9,545 bases of DNA from NCBI GenBank assembly GCA_050011095.1, contig JBEKJU010000241.1, forward strand, positions 1 to 9,545. Direction: 5' to 3'. Both the position numbers and the translations under genes were made by a program. This DNA comes from JBEKJU01 sp050011095 (GTDB taxonomy: Bacteria; Desulfobacterota; Syntrophorhabdia; Syntrophorhabdales; WCHB1-27). Below, one piece after another: positions 1 to 9,103 of this stretch (positions within the stretch are counted from its first letter, which is position 1; each line of letters starts with the position of its first letter). Under the pieces are notes generated by a model. The model was not told the origin of the DNA. It saw only the letters and a program-made list of their open reading frames with translations, and did not search any database.

Positions 1-1177
1 TCCCCCTTTGGGATGAATAGAGGATATACCTTCCATCGGGCGAGAAATGGGGTGAATCGTTCACCCCCCCGTCGCTGAGCACCCTGGCGTTCGACCCGTC
101 AGGCCTCATGGTGCATATTTCGAGGGCGCCCTCTGTCTTCGCGACAAAGGCAATGAGATCGCCCTTGGGCGAAAAGACAGGGGACGTGTTGTAGTTGCCG
201 AAATGGGACAGGCGCGTGATGCTCCCGGTCGCCATATCCTTCACGAAGATATTCGGCCCGCCGTGCATGTCGGATACGAAGGCCATCTTGCCGCCGTCCG
301 GGCTGAAGGTGGGGGAGCTTAAGATGCCCTCCCTTTTTAAAAGGGGGGTTCGCACCTTCGTCTCGACATTGACCGCATAAATAGTGGAGAATTTTCCGAA
401 AATGTGGGCGTAGACGAAGGTCTTCCTGTCCATCCAGCTCGATCCGATCCGCATCCCCGCCTGCCTGTCGACGTAGACCTCCCTGCCTGTTGCGATATCG
501 ATCACGTAGAGATTCGGCGGCCCCTCCTTGTAGGAAGTGAAGGCCAGATATTTCCCGTCAGGCGACACCGAGGGCGAGACGACAATGTGCCTCTGGTCGG
601 TGAGTCTCCTCGCACCCTGGCCGTCGAGATCGGACACATACACGTCTTTCCGCCGTTTGTCGCCCGACACGAAGAGGACCCTCGAACTCATTATGCCCTT
701 CTCGCCCGTCACGGCCAAAATGATCTCGTCCGCGAGCCGGTGAACGATCCTCCTCCATTCCGACGATGCCCCCCGGTACTTCTTTGCGAAGACGAGGGTG
801 CCGTCGCTCGCGTCGTAGAGGTACGCCTCCAGGGAAAACTCATTTCCCTTCTCATCCACGAGGGCCTTGCAGAGAAGCTCCACGCCCAGTGATTGCCACT
901 GGTCGAACCTGATGCCTTTCTTATCCACGCCTTCAGCCACAAGGCCGTTATCCATGAGGGAGCGGGGCGCGACAATGAAGAAGCCCGACATGTCAAGGTC
1001 ATGGCCGAGGAGATCGCTTATCTCCGGCCTCGGCCTCTCGGCGCTCGCAAAGGGCGGTACAGCGATCGTGATCTTCTTGTACGATTGCCCGTATACGTCG
1101 AGATAGACCTTCGCCTCGGCCGCGGAGGCGGTAAGGATTACCGCGATCAGCACGACAAACCATCTAAACCTGCCCAT
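1..1177 (-). CDS. tolB: Tol-Pal system protein TolB, C-terminus cut by window edge
   Basis: TolB is the periplasmic beta-propeller of the Tol-Pal envelope system; it binds Pal and helps outer-membrane constriction during division. Reading down from 1177 gives 392 uninterrupted residues to the edge. A signal peptide is clear: a basic start (MGRFR), a hydrophobic core, and an AEA-type signal peptidase site after about residue 22. The N-terminal TolB domain covers about 23-155. Propeller blades follow, each with an SPDG/SPKG motif: about 204 (SPDGKYLAFTS), 292 (SPDGGKMAFVSD), 336 (SPKGDLIAFVA) and 379 (SPDGRYILYSS). Family members are about 430 residues, so only some 35-40 are missing. The ATG at 1177 is preferred because GGAG lies five bases upstream; an in-frame ATG at 1192 lacks such a site. 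The start lies inside the 3' end of the LysR gene, which suggests translational coupling. tolQ, tolR and tolA are not upstream, unlike the classical order; pal could lie beyond the left edge. Confidence 0.95.
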   Translation of the reverse strand, partial: MGRFRWFVVLIAVILTASAAEAKVYLDVYGQSYKKITIAVPPFASAERPRPEISDLLGHDLDMSGFFIVAPRSLMDNGLVAEGVDKKGIRFDQWQSLGVELLCKALVDEKGNEFSLEAYLYDASDGTLVFAKKYRGASSEWRRIVHRLADEIILAVTGEKGIMSSRVLFVSGDKRRKDVYVSDLDGQGARRLTDQRHIVVSPSVSPDGKYLAFTSYKEGPPNLYVIDIATGREVYVDRQAGMRIGSSWMDRKTFVYAHIFGKFSTIYAVNVETKVRTPLLKREGILSSPTFSPDGGKMAFVSDMHGGPNIFVKDMATGSITRLSHFGNYNTSPVFSPKGDLIAFVAKTEGALEICTMRPDGSNARVLSDGGVNDSPHFSPDGRYILYSSQRG

Positions 1178-2060
1178 TTTGTCTCCATTCATTGATGATT
1201 GTGAGCAAAGCCCCGCCCGGGGGCGAGATACTCCTCCCTTTTCTCGTAATGACGTAGAAGCGCCTCTTGACCGCGGAAAATCCGCTCACGTCGACGACCT
1301 TCAGGAAACCCCCGTCCAGCTCGTCCCTGATCGCCCTCGTCGAGATGTAGGCAACGCCCATGCCGGCCCTGACGGCCGCCTTGATCGCCTCCGTGTCCCC
1401 AAGCTCCCCCACGACCCGAAGCTCCGCCATTTTCACGTGTTTCTTCACACACGCCGACTCGAAGCATTTCCTCGTTCCCGACCCCGGCTCTCTCACAAGC
1501 AAAGGGTAGTTCTTGAGGTCGCCGATGTCAATTGCGCCGGGAAAATCGGCAGGCCCGATGAAAATGATGGTATCCTCCAGGAAATCCCTGTAGGCGATCT
1601 TGTTCGTCTCCTCCCGGGAGCCGACAAACCCGATGTCCACGTCGCCCGCCTCGACCCTCACGGTGATCTCCCTGCTATCGGAAAGGACGAGCGCCAGTTC
1701 GATCCCGGGGAACCGTTTATTGAACTCCTTGAGTATGGGGGGCAGGATATAGACGCCGGGAATACTGCTCGCCCCCAGCCGGAGGGTGCCGTTCTTGAGG
1801 CCCATGAAGCCTGTCATCGCGTCGATCGTCTCTTTCTTCAGCGAAATAAACTCCCTCGCGTACCTGAAGAGGATCTCGCCGGCCTTCGTGAGGGCGACAC
1901 TCCGTTTCGTCCTGTCGATGAGCCGTATCTGGAAGAACTTCTCGAGATCGACCATCTGTTTGCTCACCGTCGGCTGGGTGATGGAGAGGTCCTCCGCCGC
2001 CTTCGTAAAGCTTTTCAGCTGAATGATCTTAACGAACGTCTCCAGATGCTGAATGTTCAT
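1164..2060 (-). CDS. LysR-family transcriptional regulator (CysL-like effector domain)
   Basis: A 298-residue DNA-binding regulator of normal LysR length. The N-terminal winged helix-turn-helix covers about residues 1-60 (HLETFVKIIQLKSFTKAAEDL, then ITQPTVSKQ as recognition helix and LIDRT as wing). A linker helix follows, then a periplasmic-binding-protein-like effector domain from about 90, opening LRLGASSIPGVYILP and holding VREPGSGTR near 190. These blocks resemble the CysL-like branch, which includes regulators annotated as selenium-metabolism associated; the ligand cannot be read from sequence. The ATG at 2060 has GAGG five bases upstream. The gene is divergent from the prenyltransferase operon, the typical layout for a LysR protein that controls its neighbour, and it overlaps tolB by 14 bases. 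Control of the prenyltransferase genes is inferred from position only. Confidence 0.93.
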   Translation of the reverse strand: MNIQHLETFVKIIQLKSFTKAAEDLSITQPTVSKQMVDLEKFFQIRLIDRTKRSVALTKAGEILFRYAREFISLKKETIDAMTGFMGLKNGTLRLGASSIPGVYILPPILKEFNKRFPGIELALVLSDSREITVRVEAGDVDIGFVGSREETNKIAYRDFLEDTIIFIGPADFPGAIDIGDLKNYPLLVREPGSGTRKCFESACVKKHVKMAELRVVGELGDTEAIKAAVRAGMGVAYISTRAIRDELDGGFLKVVDVSGFSAVKRRFYVITRKGRSISPPGGALLTIINEWRQNGQV

Positions 2061-2069
2061 CTCTTCCTC

Positions 2070-2098
2070 ATCTTACCCTGAAGCAGCCGAAAGGTCAA
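2070..2098 (-). promoter_or_regulatory. Candidate sigma70-type promoter for lysR-tolB
   Basis: On the minus strand TTGACC (2098-2093) and TAAGAT (2075-2070) are separated by exactly 17 bases, matching the consensus boxes at 5 of 6 and 4 of 6 positions. Transcription would begin around 2061-2065, almost at the lysR ATG (2060) and inside its Shine-Dalgarno-like GAGG. Either the mRNA is nearly leaderless, or the real promoter lies further upstream and this match is chance. Confidence 0.35.
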
Positions 2099-2117
2099 GG
2101 AAGGGAAGGGACAAACG

Positions 2118-2136
2118 CCCGCCGGAGGCCGGCGGG
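2118..2136. repeat. GC-rich hairpin in the divergent spacer
   Basis: Perfect 8-base inverted repeat, CCCGCCGG (2118-2125) and CCGGCGGG (2129-2136), around a 3-base loop AGG. It lies between the candidate lysR and prenyltransferase promoters. No T-run follows on either strand, so it does not look like an intrinsic terminator. It could be a REP-like hairpin or a regulator-binding site. Confidence 0.6.
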
Positions 2137-2162
2137 AAAGCCGTCCGCCCGTTGCTTTGCTG

Positions 2163-2191
2163 TTTACTTTTCCGGGCATTAGTAGTGTAAT
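2163..2191 (+). promoter_or_regulatory. Candidate sigma70-type promoter for the prenyltransferase/CPBP operon
   Basis: TTTACT (2163-2168) and TGTAAT (2186-2191) are 17 bases apart, matching the consensus at 4 of 6 and 5 of 6 positions. The predicted start of transcription is near 2198. That is downstream of the in-frame ATG at 2194 and so supports translation starting at 2251, with a leader of about 50 bases. Confidence 0.4.
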
Positions 2192-2222
2192 AGATGCGTG
2201 AAGACCGTGAAAGGTCGATCAT

Positions 2223-2238
2223 AAGCCCGATCGGGCTT
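2223..2238. promoter_or_regulatory. 16-base perfect palindrome in the prenyltransferase leader, possible operator
   Basis: AAGCCCGATCGGGCTT is its own reverse complement. It lies about 25 bases after the predicted transcription start and just before the ribosome-binding site at 2240-2243. A dimeric repressor site is possible, or an RNA stem next to the ribosome-binding site. No regulator family can be assigned from the sequence. Confidence 0.4.
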
Positions 2239-2250
2239 CAGGGGCGTAGA

Positions 2251-3156
2251 ATGAAAACGACTATGGGAAAACTCAAGGACTCGTTTATCGCCACTCGACC
2301 GTGGTCCTTTACGATGTCTCTCATCTCCGTTGCCATCGGCACGCTGATCGCGGCCGAGGACGGTCCCGTCCTCTGGGGTTACTTCATCCTCGTCTGTGCC
2401 GGCATCGTCTGTTTCCATGCCATGGCCAACGTGCTGAACGATTATTTTGACACCCGCTACGGAGTGGATCAGCCTGATTCTCCGACGGCGCTCTACCGGC
2501 CGCAGCCCATTCTGTCGGGGGCGTTCACGCCGCGGCAGCTCCTCTTCGAGGCTGGGCTCCTCGGCGCCGCCACCATCGCAATCGGCCTGATCCTCGCCTT
2601 CGAGCGGTCCATGATAGTCCTGTGGATCGGTTTGATCGGCTTTCTCGCGAGTGTGTTCTATACGGCAGGACCGGTCAAATTCAAATACAGGGCATGGGGG
2701 GAGGTCTTCGTCTTCCTGATGTGGGGACCCTGCATGTTCGAGGGGGCCTATGTCGTCCAGCACGGGGTGCTCTCGCTTAAGGCGCTTGCCCTGTCGATCC
2801 CCTTCGGCGTGCTCGTGGCGCTGGTCGTGCTCGCGAACAACATCAGGGATATCGTCTACGACTCGCGCCGGCCCATCAGGACCATAGGCATCATTCTCGG
2901 CCACACGCGGTCGATCCACCTCTATACATCGATGATCGGCATGGCCTACCTCTACATCGTCGTAATGGTCCTCATGCGGACGCTCAGCCCCTGGGCCCTC
3001 CTGGTTCTGCTCTCCCTGCCCAAGGCGATCAAGCTCGTCAGGGTCTTCGCCCAAAAAGTCCCTGAGGCGGCTGATGCGAATACGGCGCAGCTCAACACGG
3101 CCTTCGGCCTGCTGCTCGTGGTCGCCCTCATCATCAACAGGATCGTGTCCATGTGA
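2251..3156 (+). CDS. MenA-like UbiA-family prenyltransferase
   Basis: Integral membrane prenyltransferase of 301 residues with several hydrophobic helices. The first Mg-diphosphate motif is at residues 60-73 (NVLNDYFDTRYGVD: N60, N63, D64, D67) and the second at 196-204 (NNIRDIVYD: N196, N197, D200, D204). FYTAGP near 136-141 and GEVFVFLMWGP near 150-160 resemble 1,4-dihydroxy-2-naphthoate prenyltransferase (MenA), which makes demethylmenaquinone at the membrane. After the second motif, RRPIRTIGIILG replaces the usual GK-TL-VRLG segment, so it may be a divergent branch with another aromatic acceptor. An ATG at 2194 would add 19 residues, but the ATG at 2251 has AGGGG at a proper distance and lies downstream of the candidate promoter. 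Its stop overlaps the next gene's GTG by four bases. No other menaquinone gene is present to settle the substrate. Confidence 0.88.
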   Translation: MKTTMGKLKDSFIATRPWSFTMSLISVAIGTLIAAEDGPVLWGYFILVCAGIVCFHAMANVLNDYFDTRYGVDQPDSPTALYRPQPILSGAFTPRQLLFEAGLLGAATIAIGLILAFERSMIVLWIGLIGFLASVFYTAGPVKFKYRAWGEVFVFLMWGPCMFEGAYVVQHGVLSLKALALSIPFGVLVALVVLANNIRDIVYDSRRPIRTIGIILGHTRSIHLYTSMIGMAYLYIVVMVLMRTLSPWALLVLLSLPKAIKLVRVFAQKVPEAADANTAQLNTAFGLLLVVALIINRIVSM

Positions 3157-3743
3157 TCGCCGGCGGAATTATCCTGGCCTTCGTCTGCTGGGGATTCACC
3201 TTCGGCTGGTCGGCGGGAAACTTCTGGGTCAAGATCGGCCTCTCCGTCTGCATTGTTCTCGCCTATTCCCTGCTCTGGCAGCGGCCTACCCTCACCTTCC
3301 GCCTCCGGTCCCTTGCCCTCGGCGTCCTCTCCGCCGCGACGCTCTATCTAGTATTTCTTCTCGGGAATGCCCTTTCCCCCTTTGTCGTGCCTAAGGCGCC
3401 CGCCCAGGTGGCCGGGATCTACGTTCTCGGGCTGGGCTCGAGCAGGGTGCTCGTCTTCCTTCTCCTCCTTTTTGTGACGGGGCCGGGGGAAGAGGTATTC
3501 TGGCGGGGCTTCCTCCAGTCGCGGATGATGGCCCGCCTTGGAGACGTCCCCGGGTATCTGGCGGCCACCGGGGTCTATGCGGCCGTCCATGTCTTCTCGG
3601 GTAATCTCGTCCTCACCCTCGCCGCCCTCGTGGCGGGCGCGTTTTGGGGGGCCCTCTATCTGTGGCGACGGGATCTCGTGCTCCTCATGGTCTCCCACTC
3701 ACTCTGGTCGGCAGTGATATTCGCCGTGGCGCCGATCAGGTGA
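3153..3743 (+). CDS. CPBP-family intramembrane metalloprotease (CAAX protease/Abi type)
   Basis: A 196-residue membrane protein, hydrophobic almost throughout. It carries the CPBP signature: EEVFWRG at 113-119 (E113, E114, R118), H146 in the next helix (AAVHVF) and H182 in SHSLW near the C-terminus. In characterised relatives these residues form the intramembrane active site that cleaves prenylated or other membrane substrates; many bacterial members have unknown targets. The GTG start (3153) overlaps the prenyltransferase stop in a GTGA quartet, which indicates coupling and one transcript. The N-terminal half is poorly conserved and serves only as membrane helices. The family is confident; the substrate is unknown. 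The link to the upstream prenyltransferase is positional: UbiA enzymes prenylate small aromatic molecules, not CAAX proteins. Confidence 0.88.
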   Translation: MIAGGIILAFVCWGFTFGWSAGNFWVKIGLSVCIVLAYSLLWQRPTLTFRLRSLALGVLSAATLYLVFLLGNALSPFVVPKAPAQVAGIYVLGLGSSRVLVFLLLLFVTGPGEEVFWRGFLQSRMMARLGDVPGYLAATGVYAAVHVFSGNLVLTLAALVAGAFWGALYLWRRDLVLLMVSHSLWSAVIFAVAPIR

Positions 3744-3759
3744 CGGGCTACCCGTTCTT
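3743..3759 (+). terminator. Weak terminator-like hairpin after the CPBP gene
   Basis: A 5-base stem, ACGGG (3743-3747) and CCCGT (3751-3755) with loop CTA, starts on the last base of the stop codon and is followed by TCTT. The stem is short and the T-tract broken, so termination would be inefficient. Confidence 0.3.
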
Positions 3760-3769
3760 AGGGCTCGTC

Positions 3770-3899
3770 AGAAAATAAATGGGCCATCTGGCTCGTCTTT
3801 TTGTCCGCCCGCTTCGTTGCGAAAAGGTCATGTACATCCAGTACATTTGGCCTTTCCGCGCCTCGCCGATCGGCCAAGGCACATCGGGGAGAAAATAAA
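3770..3899. repeat. Repeat-like intergenic element with central palindrome and direct-repeat ends
   Basis: The 10-base word AGAAAATAAA occurs at 3770-3779 and again at 3890-3899, exactly 120 bases apart. Between them is an imperfect palindrome (3823-3855): AAAGG, then ATGTAC, a five-base spacer, GTACAT, and CCTTT. A perfect GCCGATCGGC palindrome follows at 3865-3874. ATCTGGC near 3786 and GCAAGAT near 3906 are partly inverted copies. No plausible coding frame runs through it. The design resembles short dispersed extragenic repeats of Gram-negative genomes, but other genomic copies cannot be seen from this window. Confidence 0.5.
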
Positions 3900-3923
3900 A
3901 ATGTGGCAAGATAGGCGACTCAA

Positions 3924-3991
3924 TATTATAAAAATTTGGGCGAATTCCTGATTGGGCACCGTTGACAATCCACGGGGATGAACCATATTAA
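3924..3991 (+). promoter_or_regulatory. AT-rich promoter region of the winged-helix gene
   Basis: The stretch around 3921-3937 is strikingly AT-rich and holds overlapping -10-like boxes TATTAT (3924-3929) and TATAAA (3927-3932), without a good -35 box. A second candidate is an exact TTGACA (3962-3967) with TATTAA (3986-3991) at 18-base spacing. That one would start transcription near 3998, downstream of the first ATG of the gene, so the upstream boxes suit the 3978 start better. Confidence 0.35.
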
Positions 3992-4229
3992 CATTATGGG
4001 CTCGGAGAACAGGATACTAAAATATCTCAAGAAGAGGAAGATGGCGTCGGGCAGGGAGATATGCGGGTTCTTTGGATTTTCCCGTCAAAACCTCCACAAG
4101 CTCGTGAGGAAGCTTATCTTCAGGGGCGCGGTAATAAAAGAGGGGAAGACCAAGGGCGCGATTTACAGGGTTGTCGAGAAGCTGAAAAGCCTCCACCAGT
4201 ACGATGACGTAGGATACTTAAAGAAGTAG
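3978..4229 (+). CDS. Small winged-helix DNA-binding protein
   Basis: An 83-residue basic protein with one recognisable unit, a winged helix-turn-helix at about residues 9-66. Helix 1 is ENRILKYLKKRK, helix 2 SGREICGFFG, recognition helix SRQNLHKLVRKLIFRG, and the wing runs from AVIKEGKTKG to AIYRVV. This resembles the N-terminal DNA-binding domain of larger regulators (for example those with a STAS-like DUF4325 half), here without an effector domain. It is probably a small repressor, perhaps of its own gene. An in-frame stop at 3963 limits the start to ATG 3978, which has GGGG directly abutting it (poor spacing), or ATG 3996, with no ribosome-binding site. Its codons are visibly richer in AAG, AGG and A/T endings than the neighbours, and it sits alone between repeats, so horizontal origin is plausible. 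Target genes are unknown. Confidence 0.7.
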   Translation: MNHINIMGSENRILKYLKKRKMASGREICGFFGFSRQNLHKLVRKLIFRGAVIKEGKTKGAIYRVVEKLKSLHQYDDVGYLKK

Positions 4230-4298
4230 CCGGTCCCGTGGGTGGAAGCCTCGCCTCGCTGTTCTGCAGTGCATATTCGCTCGGGACTCGCACCATGC

Positions 4299-4329
4299 CC
4301 GCGCTTAAGCGCGGAGCGCCTTTTGGCGC
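4299..4329. repeat. Tandem GC-rich inverted repeats between convergent genes
   Basis: A 16-base perfect palindrome, CCGCGCTTAAGCGCGG (4299-4314), is followed by a 5-base stem, GCGCC (4316-4320) and GGCGC (4325-4329), around a TTTT loop. They lie between the convergent winged-helix gene and amrS, ten bases past the amrS stop. No T-run follows on either strand, so this may be a weak bidirectional terminator or an mRNA-end stabilising structure. The 4230-4298 stretch holds nothing else I can support. Confidence 0.45.
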
Positions 4330-5320
4330 GCGCCGGCGTCAGAGGCCTATTCCGTCGATCTTCGCCTTACAGAACCGGCATTGCCCGGCCTCGATATTGT
4401 ACTCGGTAACGGTGAAGCCCCATCTCTTGATGACGGGTTTCTTGCAGTTATGGCAGTACGTGTGCTCCCCATCGATGCCGGGGATATTGCCCGTGTAGAC
4501 GTAGCGAAGGCCGGCCTCTATCCCTATCTCGCGGGCGCGCACCAGTGTCCCGGCGGGCGTACTGAAGCTGTCTTTAAGCTTGTAGGTGGGGTGGAAGGCA
4601 CTGACGTGCCAGGGGGTCTCCGGCCCCACCTCGTCATGTATGAAGGCGGCGATCTTCCTGAACTCGTCCTCGCTGTCGTTGTACCGGGGTATGACGAGGG
4701 TCGTTAGCTCGACCCAGACGCCTAAGGATTTGTAAGTCTTTATGGAGTCGAGGACGCCCTGCAGCCTGGCGCCGCAGACCTTCCGGTAAAAAGGGTCGGA
4801 AAAGCTCTTGAGATCGACGTTCGCCGCGTCCAGGTAGGGCCGTATCGCCTCAAGGGGTCTTGCCTCGATATAGCCGTTCGTGACGAAATTGCTGCGGAGG
4901 CCCGCATCACGGGCGAGCTTCGCGATGTCGAAGGCATACTCGTAGAACATGGTCGGCTCCGTATAGGTGTAGGAGATACTCGCGCATCCCGCGCTTGCCG
5001 CCTTTCCGACTACCTCCGCGGGAGTCATGGGATAACCGGCGATCCCGCCCCCATCGCGGGGAAGCTGGGAGATTTCGTGGTTCTGGCAGTGGAGGCAGCG
5101 GAAGTTGCACCCCGCCGTGGCAATGGAAAAGGCCGTGGAGCCGGGGAAAAAATGGTAGAGCGGCTTCTTTTCTATGGGGTCGACATGCCATGAGCACGGA
5201 TTGCCGTAGACCAGCGTGTAGAGGACGCCGTCATGGTTCTCCCTGACGCAGCAGATTCCCCTCTTCCCGTCAGCTATGATGCAGTGGTGCCGGCAGAGGA
5301 GGCACGCCGCCTTTTTTCCC

Positions 5321-7732
<2,412 letters not shown>

Positions 7733-7742
7733 GTGCCAATTG

Positions 7743-7747
7743 CCTCC
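7743..7747 (-). promoter_or_regulatory. Ribosome-binding site of lon
   Basis: GGAGG on the minus strand fills most of the 18-base gap between the aminopeptidase stop (7751) and the lon ATG (7732). The ten-base spacing is slightly long. It indicates independent initiation of lon on a shared mRNA. Confidence 0.65.
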
Positions 7748-7750
7748 ATG

Positions 7751-9103
7751 TTACGATGCAAAAAATGCCCTGAATGTGCGGTATGTCTCGTATATATCGA
7801 GCTTGCTCGATATTTCAAAGGGGGAATGCATGGTTAGAAGCGGCGCTCCCATATCGATGATATCCATGCCGTACTCGGCGAGAAACTTTGCGACCGTTCC
7901 ACCTCCCCCCTCGTCGATTTTTCCCAATTCTCCAGTCTGCCAGGTGATGCCCTCGCGTGAAAGGAGGCTCCTCATCTCCCCCACGTATTCGGCATTGGCG
8001 TCGTTCGCGCCCACCTTGCCGCCGTGGCCTGTAAACTTGGTCATGCAGATCCCTCCGCCGAGGTAACAGGCGTTCTGTTTCTCGTGCACTTCCTGCCAGC
8101 CTGGATTTACCGCCCCGTTGACGTCCGCGCTGATCGCCTTCGAGTTGAAGAGCGCGCGGCGCATGACCGTCTCCGGATTGCCGAGCCCGAGCCCCTCCAT
8201 GAGATCATGGACGAACATATGGATAAAATGGGACTGGGCGCCCGTGTTCCCTTCCGAGCCTATCTCCTCCTTGTCGCTGAAGATCGCGAGGACCGGCCAC
8301 GAACGGTCGTCGTCGTCCGTGATGGCGGCGAGAAGCGGGTAGGCCGATGCCCGGTCGTCCTGGCCGTAGGCCCCTACCATGCTCCTGTCAATGCCCACGT
8401 CCCGTGCCCTGAAGGCGGGTACCACCTCGATCTCGGCGCTGATAAAGTCCTCCTCGACCATGGCGTATTGTTCGGCGAGGAGCCCCAGCACGGCCTTTTT
8501 CACCGGCTCCTGCTCTTCGCCAAGAAGAGGCATGCCGCCGAAGAGAACGGTCAGTTTCTCCCCATCTATCGCCTCGGAGAGCTTCTTGTCGTCCTGATGT
8601 CCCCGTGAGAGGTGGGGGAGCAGATCGTCGATCGAGAAAACCGGGTCCCTGTCGTCCTCGCCGATGACGATGGTGGCCAGACTGCCGTCGGCCCTTACGA
8701 CAACGCCGTGGACGGCAAGGGGCATGGCCACCCATTGGTACTTCTTTATGCCGCCGTAATAGTGCGTCCGAAGGAGCGCGAGGTTCACGTCTTCATAGAG
8801 GGGGCTCTGCTTGAGATCGAGGCGCGGGGCGTCGATGTGGGCAATGACGATCTTCATGCCCAGAGCGAGGTCGCGGCTGCCCCTCCTGAAGGCGATGACC
8901 TCTTTCCCCCTGTTCACGCCGTAGATCATCGGTCCTTTCGCATCGTTCGTGAACCCGTGGGCGCGAAGGACCTGCTCGATCCGGACCGCCGCTTCGCGCT
9001 CGGTCTTGGCCGCGTCCAGAAACTGCTTGTAGCCTTCGGAGAATGCGAAGATCTGCCTGATTTCCTCTTTCGACTTTCTTTTCCAGCCGGATTGTCTCTC
9101 CAT
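7751..9103 (-). CDS. M18-family aminopeptidase (aspartyl aminopeptidase type, M18 group 1)
   Basis: A dinuclear-metal exopeptidase that removes N-terminal residues, typically acidic ones, from peptides in the cytosol. Numbering from the GTG at 9118, the metal and catalytic residues all appear: H94 in AHIDAPRLDLK, D254 in GQDDRASAY, E284 (general base) and E285 in DKEEIGSEG, D332 in ISADVN, and H431 in MHSPFEISSKLD. The active site is therefore intact. I place the start at ATG 9103 (450 residues) because AAGGA lies seven to eight bases upstream; the GTG at 9118 has no ribosome-binding site and adds only MKEVS, so these residue numbers drop by five. The TAA stop is 18 bases before lon, making this the first gene of the protein-turnover operon. 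The sequence matches M18 type 1 (often called apeA) better than the shorter ApeB type, but I leave the symbol open. Confidence 0.93.
   Translation of the reverse strand: MERQSGWKRKSKEEIRQIFAFSEGYKQFLDAAKTEREAAVRIEQVLRAHGFTNDAKGPMIYGVNRGKEVIAFRRGSRDLALGMKIVIAHIDAPRLDLKQSPLYEDVNLALLRTHYYGGIKKYQWVAMPLAVHGVVVRADGSLATIVIGEDDRDPVFSIDDLLPHLSRGHQDDKKLSEAIDGEKLTVLFGGMPLLGEEQEPVKKAVLGLLAEQYAMVEEDFISAEIEVVPAFRARDVGIDRSMVGAYGQDDRASAYPLLAAITDDDDRSWPVLAIFSDKEEIGSEGNTGAQSHFIHMFVHDLMEGLGLGNPETVMRRALFNSKAISADVNGAVNPGWQEVHEKQNACYLGGGICMTKFTGHGGKVGANDANAEYVGEMRSLLSREGITWQTGELGKIDEGGGGTVAKFLAEYGMDIIDMGAPLLTMHSPFEISSKLDIYETYRTFRAFFAS

Noticed and set aside
404..892. 162-codon plus-strand frame
   Set aside because: Opposite tolB, which is continuous on the minus strand across the whole left edge.
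1179..2081. 300-codon plus-strand frame
   Set aside because: It is the antisense shadow of the LysR gene, which has clear family motifs and a good ribosome-binding site; the shadow protein is charged and low in complexity and matches nothing.
2194..2250. 19-residue N-terminal extension of the prenyltransferase
   Set aside because: No ribosome-binding site before ATG 2194, the candidate promoter would start transcription beyond it, and the 2251 start fits the family length and has AGGGG upstream.
2179..3054. 291-codon minus-strand frame
   Set aside because: Antisense of the prenyltransferase; its very high Asp/Glu/Arg/His content is typical of GC-rich shadow frames.
3904..3919. Possible sigma54 promoter beginning TGGCAAG
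   Set aside because: The expected TTGC-type -12 element is absent at the required spacing.
4299..4329. Rho-independent terminator between the winged-helix gene and amrS
   Set aside because: Strong stems are present, but there is no T-run on either strand, so it is listed as inverted repeats only.
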